Source: Aptenodytes patagonicus (Eukaryota; Chordata; Aves; Sphenisciformes; Spheniscidae). From it: 64,000 bases of DNA. Made by a program: the position numbers and the translations under genes. Below the pieces are notes generated by a model. It saw only the letters and a list, made by a program, of their open reading frames with translations, was not told the DNA's origin and did no database searches. Of this stretch, positions 13,033 to 24,104 are shown piece by piece (position 1 is the stretch's first letter; each line of letters opens with the position of its first letter). The stretch lies in assembly GCF_965638725.1 (NCBI RefSeq), contig NC_134949.1:48884151-48948150 (forward strand), given 5' to 3'.

Positions 13033-14503
13033 TTTCACCTCGTGTGCTTCTCCTCCACTCTCTTAATACCGGCAGAACAGACATGGAAACGTTAAAGCTA
13101 CCAGCATTCAGGCCAATCGTAATCTTATCCCGAAAGCAGCAGTTTCCTTTCAAAAACTGGACCTTCAGGACCTTAGCTCTGCTGCTTTTTTGGAACAAAA
13201 CGCCAACTGACAGCGAAATACACGTGAACGAAGGAGGTGGTACCTTCTCCAGGCTTGTTGAACCGACGAAGGCAGTTGCCAGCCGGTATAGAATGTTACC
13301 TTTCCACGGTTGCCAACCGCTCCTCCAGCTGGTGACATCAGCGTCATGGCGCTCTCTGACCTGTCCAGCTTGAACATCTTCCTTTATCTCCACTGCTTCA
13401 GAGTAAAGTACGGAAGATCGGACCGTTTCAAAGAGTCTCCCGCTCCGGTGTTTCTTTAACGTAAAACGGCAGAAACCCACTTGGCGGGGCTTCAATAATA
13501 CCCAACTCCTTGCCGTAGGAACTGTGGCCTTGGAAGCAAATCTTTGACACCGCAAAGACAAACCTCCTTCTTGGACTATTTTTAACCAAAACCCTCGAGC
13601 CCAGTGTTTTCCTTACTGTACCTCTTTCTTTGGATGGAGAAACTTGCTGCTTCCTGCTAGTGCGCTGTTAGCTGCTAACTGCTTACAGTGTTGGGGTTCA
13701 TTGCTTTTTCTCGCTTCCGTGACGCCCGCTGCCACAGCTAAAGCAGAAAGAACAGCGTACGCTTGTGTCCCTAATTAACACCTCTGTTCTCATTCGGGTC
13801 CTAGGCTGCCTCTGAACAAAAGGTATCGGGGGGGGGGGGGGGATGAAGTTTCAGTCCCGGAGCGTGGTAAGGCATACTGTTATCCCCAGGACGTAGGGTC
13901 AAATTTGCAACACTGAGTGACATCGGTGACTTGGAGATGAACACTTCAGGTGCCAGTGACTCCATGGGCACAAAGGGTACAAGGCTGGCTCAGCGGTGGC
14001 TACACCCAAGCCGGGGGAGAAGGACAAAGACATTGAAACGACTGGAGGTCTTCTAGTCTCTCTAGGAGCCTATCGATTTGTTTGTAACTCAAGTATCAGC
14101 GGGTGGCCCGAAGGCTAACTGCAAAGGACAGTACCGCATGCCTGACCACTGGGACTTTGGCAGCGGAATAAAGCGACTTCTACCGGAATGACTTCACCTA
14201 AGTAGAGAATGAAAGTGCCCGCTGGGATCAAGGTGGGGAGTACTGGCGAGAGCTGTGAACAGAGAAACGATGTGAAAAGGCTGCCACAGTTCCGTAAGCC
14301 CTACCACTGACTGGGGCACAGAGGGGAAGGAAAATTCAGGAAAGCAGATGAGGGCCACGGATAATGAACTGTCAGTGGGCAGGAGCAGCCATAGGAGGAA
14401 CGGGTCAACGCTGCCAAGAGCTATCCAAACAGGGGCTCTTTGTAGCTGTATAGCTGTGCCTAAATGAGGCGCGGAAGAAGGTACGGTCAGGAAGCATTAA
14501 TTC
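13033..14503. other. region between C12orf50-like start and LTR (copy A)
   Basis: It probably holds upstream noncoding exon(s) and an intron of the C12orf50-like gene, but none can be fixed from sequence. It contains a pure G run at 13828-13842. A 182-codon minus ORF that ends near the start exon is out of frame and unlike any family I know. Equivalents: 34885-36354 and 54541-56010. Confidence 0.45.
13828..13842 (+). repeat. poly-G tract, 15 G (copy A)
   Basis: An uninterrupted run of 15 G. In B (35680-35693) and C (55336-55349) the run is 14. Such a run can form a G-quadruplex and is prone to slippage. The one-base change shifts all later offsets between copies by one. Confidence 0.9.
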
Positions 14504-15444
14504 CGTATTGGGTTTGCGTGGCAAGGTTTTGGTAGCGGGGGGGCTACAGGGGGGGCTTCTGTGAGACGCTGCTGGAAGCTTCCCCCATGTGGGATAGAGC
14601 CAATGCCAGCCGGCTCCAAGGCGGACCCGCCGCTAGCCAGTATGTGACAGAAACAACGCTGCAGACACCAAGGAGAGTGGAGAAGGAGGGGGAGGAGGTG
14701 CTCCAGGCGCCGGAGCAGCGATTCCCCTGCAGCCCGTGGTGAAGACCATGGTGAGGCAGGCTGTCCCCCTGCAGCCCGTGGAGGTCCACGGTGGAGCAGA
14801 TCTCCACCTGCAGCCCGTGGAGGACCCCACGGTGGAGCAGGTGGATGCGCCCAAGGGAGGCTGTGACCCCGTGGAGAGCCGGCGCTGGAGCAGGCTCCTG
14901 GCAGGACCTGTGGACCCGCGGAGAGAGGAGCCCACGCTGGAGCAGGTTTGGCGGCAGGACTTGTGACCCCGTGGGGGACCCACGCTGGAGCAGCTTGTGG
15001 AGAACTGCAGCCCGTGGGAAGGGCTCAGGTTGGAGAAGTCCGTGGAGGACTGTCTGCCGTGGGAGGGACCCCACGCTGGAGCAGGGGCAGAGCGTGAGGA
15101 GTCCTCCCCCTGAGGAGGAAGGAGCGGCAGAGACAACGTGTGGTGAGGTAGAGGAAAGCGGGAGTAAAGTTGAGCCCGGGAAGAAGGGAGGGGTGGCGGG
15201 AAGGCGTTTTAAGATTCAGGTTTTATTTCTCATTACCCTACTCGGGTTTGATTGCTAATAAATTAATTTCCCGTCGTGTCCCCCGCCCCCCGAGGCGAGT
15301 GTGTTTTGCCCGTGAGGGTAACGGGTGAGTGACCTCGACCCACGAGCCTTTCGTCGTGTTTTCTCTCCCCTCTCCGGCTGAGGAGGGCAGTGATGGAGCG
15401 GCTTTGGCGGGCACCTGGCGTCCAGCCAGGGTCAACCCACCACA
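14504..15444 (+). mobile_element. solo LTR of an avian endogenous retrovirus (copy A)
   Basis: The element opens with ttgggtttgcgtggcaagg and ends with ccagggtcaacccaccaca. I recognise both ends from a common avian LTR, probably ERVL-like. The middle (about 14710-15100) is GC-rich and built of imperfect repeats around 'gcagcccgtggagg' and 'acgctggagcag'. A polyadenylation-type aataaa lies at about 15258, in the 3' half. No internal retroviral genes are present, so it is a solo LTR. It sits just upstream of the RLIG1/C12orf50 CpG island and could supply promoter or polyadenylation signals. I could not find a clear target-site duplication. Confidence 0.65.
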
Positions 15445-16150
15445 GACTGAAAGGTTGTCTACCGAGGCGCAGAGCCTGGCTAACAGGAGGAGGCCGCTGT
15501 CCTGGCGGAGGCAAAGTCGGACCCAGAGAGGTGCCCACGCCCTGGGGCCAGGGCATCCACGCCCCAGGCCCGGGCGTGTGGCACCCCGGCGAGCAGAAAA
15601 GACAGCCTGAGGAAAGGCTGCCAGGCCAGGGGAACGGCACCGCCGGCGGCTAACGGCCGCCGCCACGGCGCGCGAGCGGGCCACCACGCGGCCGCCTCAG
15701 CCCGGCGCCGAGCACAGCTGGGGCGGGGCGGCCCTGCCGCGGCGGGAGCCGCCGCTGTGGGAAGCGGAGCTGCCCCAGGCCCGCGGCCGGGCTGGGCGGC
15801 GGAGCCACCGCCTCGCCGAGGGCTGCTGGAGAGAGGCGACCGCGCCCCGCCCCGCCGTCCCCGGCGCTGGGGTGCGTCGCGGGGCTCCCGGCGGGCGGCG
15901 ACGGACTCGGTTTCCCGCCGCGCACGGCGGGCGCGGGGCGGCGCAGGCGCAGTTCCGTCTCGGCGGCGGGCCGGCGGCGGGAGCGGGCGGGCGGGGCCAT
16001 GAGGCGCCGGGGCGCGGTGCAGCGGCAGGTGCCGTGTCTGTTCGTGACCGAGGTGAAGGAGGAGCCGTCGGCCAAGCGGGAGCGCCAGGTGGCCGGGGCG
16101 GCACGGGGCCGGGCGGGAGGGAGGCGGGGCCGCAGCCCCCGCGGCGCGGC

Positions 16151-16192
16151 CGGGGCCGGGGCCGGGGCCGGGGCCGGGGCCGGGGCCGGGGC
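16151..16192 (+). repeat. GGGGCC hexanucleotide repeat, 7 units (copy A)
   Basis: Seven perfect CGGGGC/GGGGCC units, 62 bp downstream of the RLIG1 exon 1 donor, on the RLIG1 sense strand. If intron 1 were retained, the frame from the RLIG1 ATG would read the run as alternating Gly-Ala. The other sense frames give Gly-Arg and Gly-Pro. Confidence 0.95.
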
Positions 16193-16243
16193 CGGGCGCA
16201 GGGGGAGTCGCTGGGCCGCGGGTAGCGGCGCCGCACGGCGGGG

Positions 16244-16268
16244 CGGAGCGGAGCGGAGCGGAGCGGAG
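16244..16268 (+). repeat. CGGAG pentanucleotide repeat, 5 units (copy A)
   Basis: Five CGGAG units followed by a degenerate CGAAG, in RLIG1 intron 1. B has five (38065-38089) and C three (57742-57756), with C also lacking the preceding ggggc. Confidence 0.92.
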
Positions 16269-16460
16269 CGAAGCCGGGGGGACGGGCAGCAGCACCGACC
16301 GTGTCAGACCCGCCCGGCGCGGCCCGGCCCGGCTGCGGGGAGGGGGACACCCGAGTGGGGAGAGGTTTCTCTCCAGACCTTGAGGGAAATGCACGGCAGC
16401 GTTTTCCATGGGGCTCCCCCCCCCGTAAATGCGGGGAAGAAAGGTCGTGTGGGAGCCGTT

Positions 16461-18185
16461 TGAGCTCTGTCCCGCTCCTTTCCTGCCAAGTGCACCCAGG
16501 TGCTCACCGTGACGTTGTGTTTGCTTTCTCTAAGTGTCGGGAACAGTCATGGCGAGGACTGAGGCCACTGCGACATGACCGCCCTGGGAGCTTGTGTAAA
16601 ACCATCCTGCCGTCCCCGCCTGTGAGCCTTGCGGGGGAAAAATCAGCTTGTGTCTCTTCTTCCTTTTTTTTAAAAGAAAAGGTCTTTTTTTTGTGACCAA
16701 AGGAATATCAGGCCCATGACAGAAGAATTCATTTGAGGCTGTCAGACGCGGGATACTTACGAAGGTGAAAGTAATGGAGCCCGATCCAAGCTGTTTCTTC
16801 CCGAGATGTAAGAGGCAGTGTCGGGACAGATTGGGGTGGCATTCGCCTGTCTAGCTCTAGACCTCCGACTTGTGTTTCCCGACTGCAGTAGCAGCACCTA
16901 CTGCTGTCTGTCGGCTGCGTAGTGCACTTGAATCCATCTGGGTGACTTTCTCCCGTTGGTGTTTGGCTTCTGGACGGAAGAGCTGAAGTGGTTGCCAAAA
17001 CGTCAGTAACGTAACTGTTGAACTCTCAGTACCAACACCACCTTGATAATGGTCGTGTAAGGGTAGCTCCCGACATTGTTGTTCCTTCATAGGGGACAAG
17101 CCGACAGGGGATTAGGTCTATACCAGTGTAGATGCTATTCTTCTTGTTTTTCAAAGCGCAGGCAAGGATAATAGAGGGGGTTATGACTGCTAGGGAAGAA
17201 GCGGGGTGGTGGTGGGAAAACCAACGGGCATGTTTCCTCCCTGCCCTGGAAATTTTCTTTTCCATGTCACCTTCGTGAAATCTTCCTGTATGCTGTATGT
17301 TGTGGTTCCACATGTGATGACTAAAATATGAAGCAGCCACGTAATGTCAGGCAAGCATGTAGAAGGTTGTTCTCGTTTTACGGCTTCCGAATTCTGTTTG
17401 GAGACTTTTGCAAGACAAGGACTCGCTTTGTGTTTTGCCAGCAGGAAGAGACCGTGACCAGCTTACAAGTGAAAATTGGCTGGGGCGAGAGGAGGGCGGG
17501 GTGATGGTTATCGAGGAGACTATTGGAATCCAAACAGAAGGGATTACATGTTTGCAGTGAAGGTGTTACAGAAGCCCTAGCTGCAGGAGTCCTCCTAGAA
17601 GTGTGGACTAGTTGTGGCTGGGTATTTGTTTCAGACCCCGGCCCACTTCCTTCTGTGCTCTTTGTAAGCGGGAAAGCGTTCAGTTGGCAGCACTGCTCCT
17701 AAGTATTTAACACCGGGACGCTTTTGCCACCTTGCATTCCGCAGGTCCGTGCATTGCACTAACACGGTGCCATTGACTTTCCGCTCCAAACTGAAAGCTC
17801 GGAGCAGCTAGTCATGATGAGTTTCTGTTGCCATCGTGAGGCAGGGAGACACATCTCAACATTTTGCAGCGTTGGACTGGAACCCTTCTAGTTTATATGC
17901 ACTGTGTAAAGTGGAAGGCAAAGTCACCTCTAAATACTCATCAAGAACGATTAAAAGAGGGAGAGAGTTTGCAAGTAGATTGCCTTTGTTCTTTTGTCTT
18001 AGGGCATTTTCCAAAGCGTCATGTCTTGAAGAAACAAGGGTGTATTTCGACAGTATTAGAAATCAGCACTATAATGTGTAATACTGGACCTAGAGGGGGG
18101 CCAGCTGTAAGGAGCAAGAATCCGCACGAGACCGAGGCAGTAAGACAGCCCTGACGAGGCTTTAAAACACCTGTCTTCTTTTCAG
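16461..18185. other. RLIG1 intron 1 beyond the CpG island (copy A)
   Basis: I see no transposon, RNA gene or further exon. Small ORFs recur in all copies only because the copies are near-identical. Equivalents: 38281-40006 and 57951-59673. In copy C single A/T-for-G/C differences become more frequent towards exon 2. Confidence 0.5.
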
Positions 18186-19041
18186 CCGTTTCAAGTGTTG
18201 GCAACTGAAACTGTAACTGGAAAGGCGTTAGAGGCAGATACGTACAATGCAATTCCTACTGAAAAGGTGGCCGGAACCTGCTGTTACGTAACTGCCTATG
18301 AAGGTAGGAAGGAAGGTCCGTATGCAGGTTTCTCCTGCTGACTAGAAGCCTTGTTTTACTTAGTTTTCACTTTTATTGTATGACTTACTGGATTGCAGCT
18401 GTTGTGAATTCCAGCCTGCTTAAAGGTCTTGACCACAAAGTAACAGTTACCGTAAACATAGTAGGTGTTTCTAAAGTTGTTACAGATTTTACTCTCTGAA
18501 GTCCAGGAAGCATGGTCTAAGCGAGCATGCCAGTGGAGGAAGTATTCCCGTTTTAAAATTTCTTATTAGGAAATCTTCCTTGCACACTAGAATTTATGTG
18601 ATAGAGGGTGCCTGATTTCCTTGGGGAGGATTACAAGACGTGTGGAGGTTGGGAGGAAAACGCGACGAGTGTGGTTCGCTGCATCGCTGGGGTTCTTGCC
18701 TTTACCTGAAATTGTGAGGAAACTTTGTATTACACCAGGCAAGATTCTAGGGCTAGATTTTGGATTGATCTACAGTAGTTAAGTGATGACTTTAAAGGGT
18801 GCCTTTGGGTATGAAATTTCTCTGGTGACGAGTGAGAAGTCCTATCTTGCCTTTTATGCGGTTGATTTCAGTACTCTGCAGGGTATGGTGACCTCAGGAA
18901 ACTGCTGGTTTTACCCCTCTGGAAACTCCAGGGCAAGCCTGTCTATGGGCCGGGCTGGATGGAAAACCCGACAAACAAGCTGAAGAAAGGTGTCAACGAT
19001 TCTCGTGTCTCGGGGCTTATTTTCAAGTGCTGTTAGTTTAA

Positions 19042-19408
19042 GCCAGCGTGGGGGACGTGTCATGCAGCGCGTATGTGAAAACACAGACACGCAGTCTTGA
19101 GGGCCTCCCTGCATGAAATGCTGAATATCCTCCCTTTCCTTGGGCTCCTCTTTGGGGCCCTCATGCCAGAGACAACCAGGCAGGAGGGGATTAAGGAACG
19201 TAACAGGGGATGCGTCTGTGGTCTGGAAAACACGCCTGTATTTTTTGTTGTTTTTGTGGGTCTTAGTGCCTTTGAAGCTGTGAAAGGGAAGTCTTGGATA
19301 AGGATTTGACCACACAAAGCACTGATCCCTTCCCTTCCGCTGGTTTCGGCCAAGAGCAGTTGAGAGCTGGCAGGAACTGTTACTATCTCGTTGAGCCATG
19401 TATTTATT
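19042..19408. other. A/B-specific sequence right of RLIG1 exon 3 (copy A)
   Basis: From within exon 3 on, A and B no longer match RLIG1 intron 3 of copy C. The origin of this stretch is not visible. ORFs of 170-177 codons on the minus strand cross it but have no recognisable similarity. The equivalent in B is 40863-41229. Confidence 0.5.
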
Positions 19409-19860
19409 GTAGAATCGTAGCATCGCTCAGGTTGGACAAGACCCTTAAGGTCATCGAGTCCAACCGTAAACCTAGCACTGCCAAGTCCACCGCTAAGCCG
19501 TGTCCCTAAGCGCCACGTCTGCCCGTCTCTTAAAGACCTCCAGGGATGGTGACTCCAGCACTTCCCTGGGCAGCCTGTTCCAGTGCTTGACAACCCTTGC
19601 GGTGAAGAAGTTTTTCCTCCTCTCCGATCTAAAGCTCCCCTGGCGCAACCTGAGGCCGTTTCCTCTCGTCCTGTGGCTTGTTACCTGGGAGGAGAGACCG
19701 ACACCCACCTGGCTACAACCTCCTTTCGGGTAGTTGTAGCGAGCGGTGAGGTCTCCCCTCAGCCTCCTCTTCTCCAGGCTAAACAAGCCCCGTTCCCTCA
19801 GCCGCAGCACGGCACGGCACAGCACCGCCTGCGCCTGCTCAGGCTGACTGTGTTGTGGAT
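19409..19860 (-). mobile_element. CR1 LINE 3' fragment (copy A)
   Basis: On the plus strand this is the reverse complement of a CR1 3' end: agaatcgtagcatcgctcag, then the conserved ttggacaagacccttaagg. On the minus strand it still encodes the end of CR1 ORF2, with [34 protein letters not shown] and [10 protein letters not shown]. It is 5'-truncated, as most CR1 copies are. The following 19861-20242 holds nothing I recognise. Confidence 0.85.
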
Positions 19861-21135
19861 CACTCGCTCCTCCATGCACAGGGCGCTGCCGGTTATGGAG
19901 TCGGGGGTAGGAATCGGAGAGAGGGGGAGGTTTTGCTGATTTGAGGTGCAGAGTGTTCTGCACATAACTTGAAAGTTGAAAGATGAGTTCAAATAAGGCA
20001 TACTTTTATGCTTGTCAATTCAATGTAGTCAAAGCTCAGTGGAATTTATTTTAGCTAATTACAGTCCTGTTACAAGCAAGGGAAATAACGTCTGTAAAAT
20101 GTAACACATCTTTATCTTTATGAGGTACATTTACTGTACAGTTATGAATATACAAACACTATTTTTAAACACAAGTTTCCATTCTTGTCAGTTTCTAAAC
20201 GTTACAGTCTTTACGCCTTGTTTTGTGTACATCTTCTTTTCAGAATTTGCCATTTTATCAGCTTTGGTTTTTCCAGTTGATAACTTCCGTATTTCAATTT
20301 AGATTTTTCTTGTGAAGTGACGCACTCGCTTCATCTCTTTCTCCTGTCTACGTATCGTTCTCCTGTTCTGTTCGCTTCCACGTCTTCTTGGCTCTGCTGT
20401 CCAAATAGATATGCAGAACGTTTTGTGCATAATGTATTAGAGGAAAACTACGTGCTCTTTCAGAAACATTTTAAGAATTAAGCTTTCGGCGCGAGACACG
20501 AGATAGAGGCTCTAATCTCTGCTTTCAAGACGGCTGTAAAATGTATTCACGGTCCTTCGGGCATCTTGTGAAGGGTTTGTAGCCCGAGTCCTTTTATGAA
20601 TTTGGACCTCGGCTGATCATCGTTCAGCTATTGCAGATGCTTCACGAGCAGCCAAGCAGAGGGACAAATAGATCGCGCTCATATAGTCTCTGCTCTGCTT
20701 TGCCCAGTGCTACAAGCCAAACCCCACTTCTTGTAGCTCCTCGCTTTAAAGGCGGGCACATCTTTTGCTTTCATGTCAGTAATATGGGGAAAAACTAGGA
20801 ATCACGGGCTAGTTAGGCAGGCAAAATTACATGTCTGCAAACAAACAAAACTACTAACTGCTCTGTCAGAGTACTCGGCACTGCTTAGAATCTCGCGGGT
20901 TTTGGTTGGGGGAGTTTTAAGAGCAATTTTGCATTCCCTCGGTGGGGAGCGACATGCCACTTTTACTAAAAAGACTGAACTGTAAAAATTTCTCTCAAAC
21001 AGTTACCTGAATGGTTGTTTTGAACCTGGCGAACGTTTTTGCATGTGGGGTTTTTTTCCTCCAAGTTGGTGCATTGTAAGATCCCGAGGTATATTTGTCT
21101 GTAGAAAAAACATACGCATTGTTTCTTAATTTCAG

Positions 21136-21681
21136 CTACCATTTCAGGAAAGACTCTCTCAGTCTGATGTGTGAATTCAATATTACGTTGGCTGAGGTGT
21201 CAATTAATGCATCAGGTGAGTCATACCTCCTCTCTGAAATACAAGCTAGTGTTAAATACAGACTTTCTCTCTAGTACTTTAAAGATCATTTGCCATCTTG
21301 CAGCGTTTTCAGCAGGCCCACAGGATCTTCCAAACGCGGCGGTTCTGCCACGGACGGCCTTGACTGGAAGAACGTGAATGTTGCTGTGTTGAAAATCTTC
21401 CCAAAGGCATCAGTTGCTGTTAGATTAAGTGAACCCGTAAGCCAGCCTCCTGTTTCATCTCTGGCTGTGCAAGCACTAGATGCAAGGCAATATTACGGTT
21501 GTGTGCTTGGCACTTGATTTTGCGCCAGAGTAAGCTGCCTACTGACGAACCGTTTTCTGTAAAATTTGGTTAAAACTTCATCTCATTAATACTCTTGTTT
21601 CCTGTTAATTCCAGCTTAATGCCACTGATTCAAATTATTAATTGCCCAATAATCCTACAACTTTCCGTTGATACACAACAT
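21136..21681 (+). other. plus-strand exon-like cluster (copy B)
   Basis: Same arrangement as at 2848-3393, with the same splice-like borders. The first segment ends in a better donor here (CAG then gtgagt) than in copy A, where the exon end reads CGG. A single substitution also changes one codon of the second segment (GTC to GGC). No known family recognised. Confidence 0.25.
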
Positions 21682-22570
21682 GTAAGTATTACCATAGTTT
21701 TCCGTTTGGGTCCAAAATCTCCTCTTTGTGTCAAGCTGATTCCTTTGTTTGGAGCGTTTCCCACCGTACGGCTCAGGTACTGCTGAAAAGAAAGGTAGCG
21801 AAAATGGTAACGGTCGCTCTTGTGACAAAAATGCTGCTCACCTTTTTTTTGAAATGTGCTCTCCTTTTCTTAACCTGGAAATTGGGTAAGAGGTATTCTT
21901 CACATTAAGAACGTTCTCTCTGTAATCTCTCTACCAATCTGTCCACATTTAATCAAAGCAGACATTCAAAGCAAAAAGAAAAGCCCCACAACTCTTCGTC
22001 CCCGAGACGAAGCAGTGATGTCGGGATTCATTTCACTTCACTTTATTCCTCTTAAAGCGGGGGTTACTCTGTCTGAAGGAGGTTCCTTTTGTTGGAAATT
22101 AAGGCAGGGAGGCACCTCAAGGTGGAGATGCAGCCCAGCTTAAGAGAGGAGACTGCAGCTGGCAAGATGAAATCACTTCCTCAACTTAGGATTGTTTCAA
22201 TTATTTGCCACTAAATGCCGTGATGAAGTGACAGATGAAAAACCACAATGATCCAGAGTGACCGTGGAAAGGGAAAGTAGAAAGGCAAACAAAACCCAAA
22301 TGAGGTACTAGATTGCGTGACGCTATAGCAGCAAGTTAAAAAAAGCGAAAGGTGTAAAATTATGGTTGCATCTGCAACAGACTGCCGAAAAGAAAGATAC
22401 AAGACTCAGAATGCCACCTGTAGGCTTCTTGTCAAATTGATGGCATAGTACGTCCTATCAAGAGGACAGTAGAGTATTTCAATCGATACATTTAAATCGA
22501 AAACAGACGTTTGAATTAGACCCAAGGCCTTGTTTATTCAAGGTGAGAAATAATCCTAAATAATGGCAAT

Positions 22571-23493
22571 AATCAGAAAGCCATCACAATCAAAACTCCA
22601 GTGAAATCCTAGTTGTGGCAAAATGCCGCGCAAAGCAAGGTCATTCGTCCCCTGCTGGGAGGAGGAAAAAAGTTGGACAAGAAACGCTTCTTGAGAGGAG
22701 ACTGAAACTCTACTGCAAAACTACTTCTAGTACTATTGCTATCAATAGTTAGAGCAAAACGAGAAGCTAAAGGTGGACTATTCCGAGGTTTATGAAATAC
22801 TTCAAAAGAAGAAATCACCTAAGAGGTGCTGTAAATAGTGGGGGTCAGTACGTTAGTGCACATCAGCGCATCATCGCGTTCATCCCTCTTTGTTGGCAGA
22901 GAAATGAATTCCTGCTGCGACGGTGGCTCAATTACTGCTCATGAATATTCTGTCTGACTAACTGTAAAGCTTTACAAAGCTTTACGTTTCTGCCTGTGGA
23001 TACTGCTGCAATCTACTTAGGACAGTTGTGCGGGATCAAATTTACCCTTGCCCGTAGGTAGGCATGAATAGCGTCACATTCACCTGAGGGGACAAAATCG
23101 AAAGCAGCACAATACAGACAGGTAAATTGGAGGCGTTTTAAGAATGCTGCGTAAGCAGGAGCCCACCTGTAGATCCGTTGGACGTTGGTTCTTGGCTGAC
23201 GGTGACAGTACGGTAGACTACGTATGCTGATCTTGGAGGTCCTGAAGAATTGGAATAAGTCTTTCTTCCAGTTTCCCTCACATAAGGGATAGAAGCAGCA
23301 GTTCCATCATCCTTACCCCGACCCCTCTGTCGGTCACCTGGTTTCACTGTGGGGTCGGAAGTGTGAATTCCTAGAAGTGAAAAAACAAACAGGAATGTTG
23401 TGCTATTACTCAGAAGGTGACATATTGCGGGAGACTGGAGGCTGGAAGACAAGATGAAAAAAATGTTCTTTGTGGATAGTCCAATCCAAATAC
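22571..23493 (+). repeat. internal tandem duplication in unit B, first copy
   Basis: It matches 24642-25564 at an offset of 2071. At its right end it has the A-like junction in which the 108-bp C12orf50 exon and about 1.4 kb are deleted. It holds extra copies of the C12orf50 Ser/Arg-rich exon and the possible last exon. Confidence 0.9.
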
Positions 23494-24104
23494 ATTCAGT
23501 TATTTTATTTACCACCGGACGTCCAGCAAGGAGAAGCTGATGCTGAAGTATATTACCTCCATTTTCAAAGGATCTGCGATCTGTTCTGGGAATACGCTCT
23601 GTTGGTGCTCTCCTTCCGGAAGTCTCTGCGCCCCTTTTTGTGTTAGTACGTTTTGTAGGAGTTGTAGTACCCTCACCTGGAAAGGCAACAGAAAGAATGT
23701 TTTAGCTGCTCGTGTGTAAGCCCAGGGAATGGCACTGCCGTTCTCTTCCTCCCACCTCTGTGAGCTAGTGATTAGCTTAGTGCAATTTCCTGTAACCTCT
23801 CGTTTGATATTCTTCTTTCTCTCTTGTTAGTTATTTGGATCCTGTCGAGCGTAGCTGATGCGTAGCTCTCATGCTCTCTAATACCATCATGCACAGGTTA
23901 AAGAAGACTCTGGCTCCAAAGTAAAGAACCAGCTACACGTTACCGGCTCGTTCTTTAGCTTCTCACTGCTCAGGAACGGTATCTGTGAGCCCTACCTGAT
24001 GGAATTTATGGTATTTTCAAGATGCGTGCCTTAGCCTCAGAGAACTAACTGAATTGAAGAAATGCTTTGGGGAAACATCTCTGTCCTTTTCTCTGAACGT
24101 GTCT

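Larger units (their letters stand above)
15445..16460. promoter_or_regulatory. CpG island, likely bidirectional promoter (copy A)
   Basis: About 1 kb of very GC- and CpG-rich sequence with many GGGCGG/CCGCCC-type boxes, surrounding RLIG1 exon 1 and lying upstream of the minus-strand C12orf50-like gene. No TATA box is evident. Long open frames here on both strands (up to 309 codons) result from the low stop frequency of GC-rich DNA and are not taken as genes. Confidence 0.75.
15999..19041 (+). pseudogene. RLIG1 5' fragment, copy A (motif I lost)
   Basis: Exons 15999-16088 (30 codons), 18186-18303 and an exon 3-like block from 18932. They align with human RLIG1 (C12orf29, ATP-dependent RNA 5'-3' ligase that adenylates itself on the Lys of motif KxDG). 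Here motif I reads EKVAG, with Ala for the Asp. Exon 1 has Gln for the conserved Lys10. In exon 3 [10 protein letters not shown] has become WAGLDGKPDK and the donor is gone, so the frame runs to TAA at 19039-19041. The joined frame would give 105 residues. Exons 4 onward are absent. No ligase activity is expected. A short protein or a regulatory transcript remains possible because the frame is open and splice sites 1-2 are intact. Confidence 0.88.
1955..20242 (+). repeat. tandem segmental duplication, unit A
   Basis: First of three direct head-to-tail copies. Homology with unit B starts at the bases 'gaatttgccatttta' (1955 and 20243, offset 18288) and runs to 20242. Relative to B and C it lacks about 1.4 kb near 5115 and 96 bp near 4757. 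It carries a partial C12orf50-like gene, a solo LTR, a CpG island and RLIG1 exons 1-3, then a right part (18990-20242) with a minus-strand CR1 fragment. B shares this right part and C does not. Identity to B is very high, with only scattered single differences seen by eye. Confidence 0.95.

Noticed and set aside
13013-13561. 182-codon minus ORF
   Set aside because: No recognisable family. It ends in sequence overlapping the proposed C12orf50 start exon in another frame and has no splice context.
16151-16192. C9orf72 itself, suggested by the GGGGCC repeat
   Set aside because: The flanking exon encodes the RLIG1 N-terminus and the next exons are RLIG1. Only the repeat motif and its placement are alike.
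15480-16409. 309-codon minus-strand ORF and several other long ORFs in the CpG island
   Set aside because: They overlap each other in several frames on both strands, consist of Pro/Arg/Ala/Gly runs, and change length with the GGGGCC repeat. They result from few stop codons in GC-rich DNA.
19060-19593. 177-codon minus ORF at the right end of units A and B
   Set aside because: It starts within a CR1 3' end in a frame that CR1 does not use and runs into unrecognised sequence.
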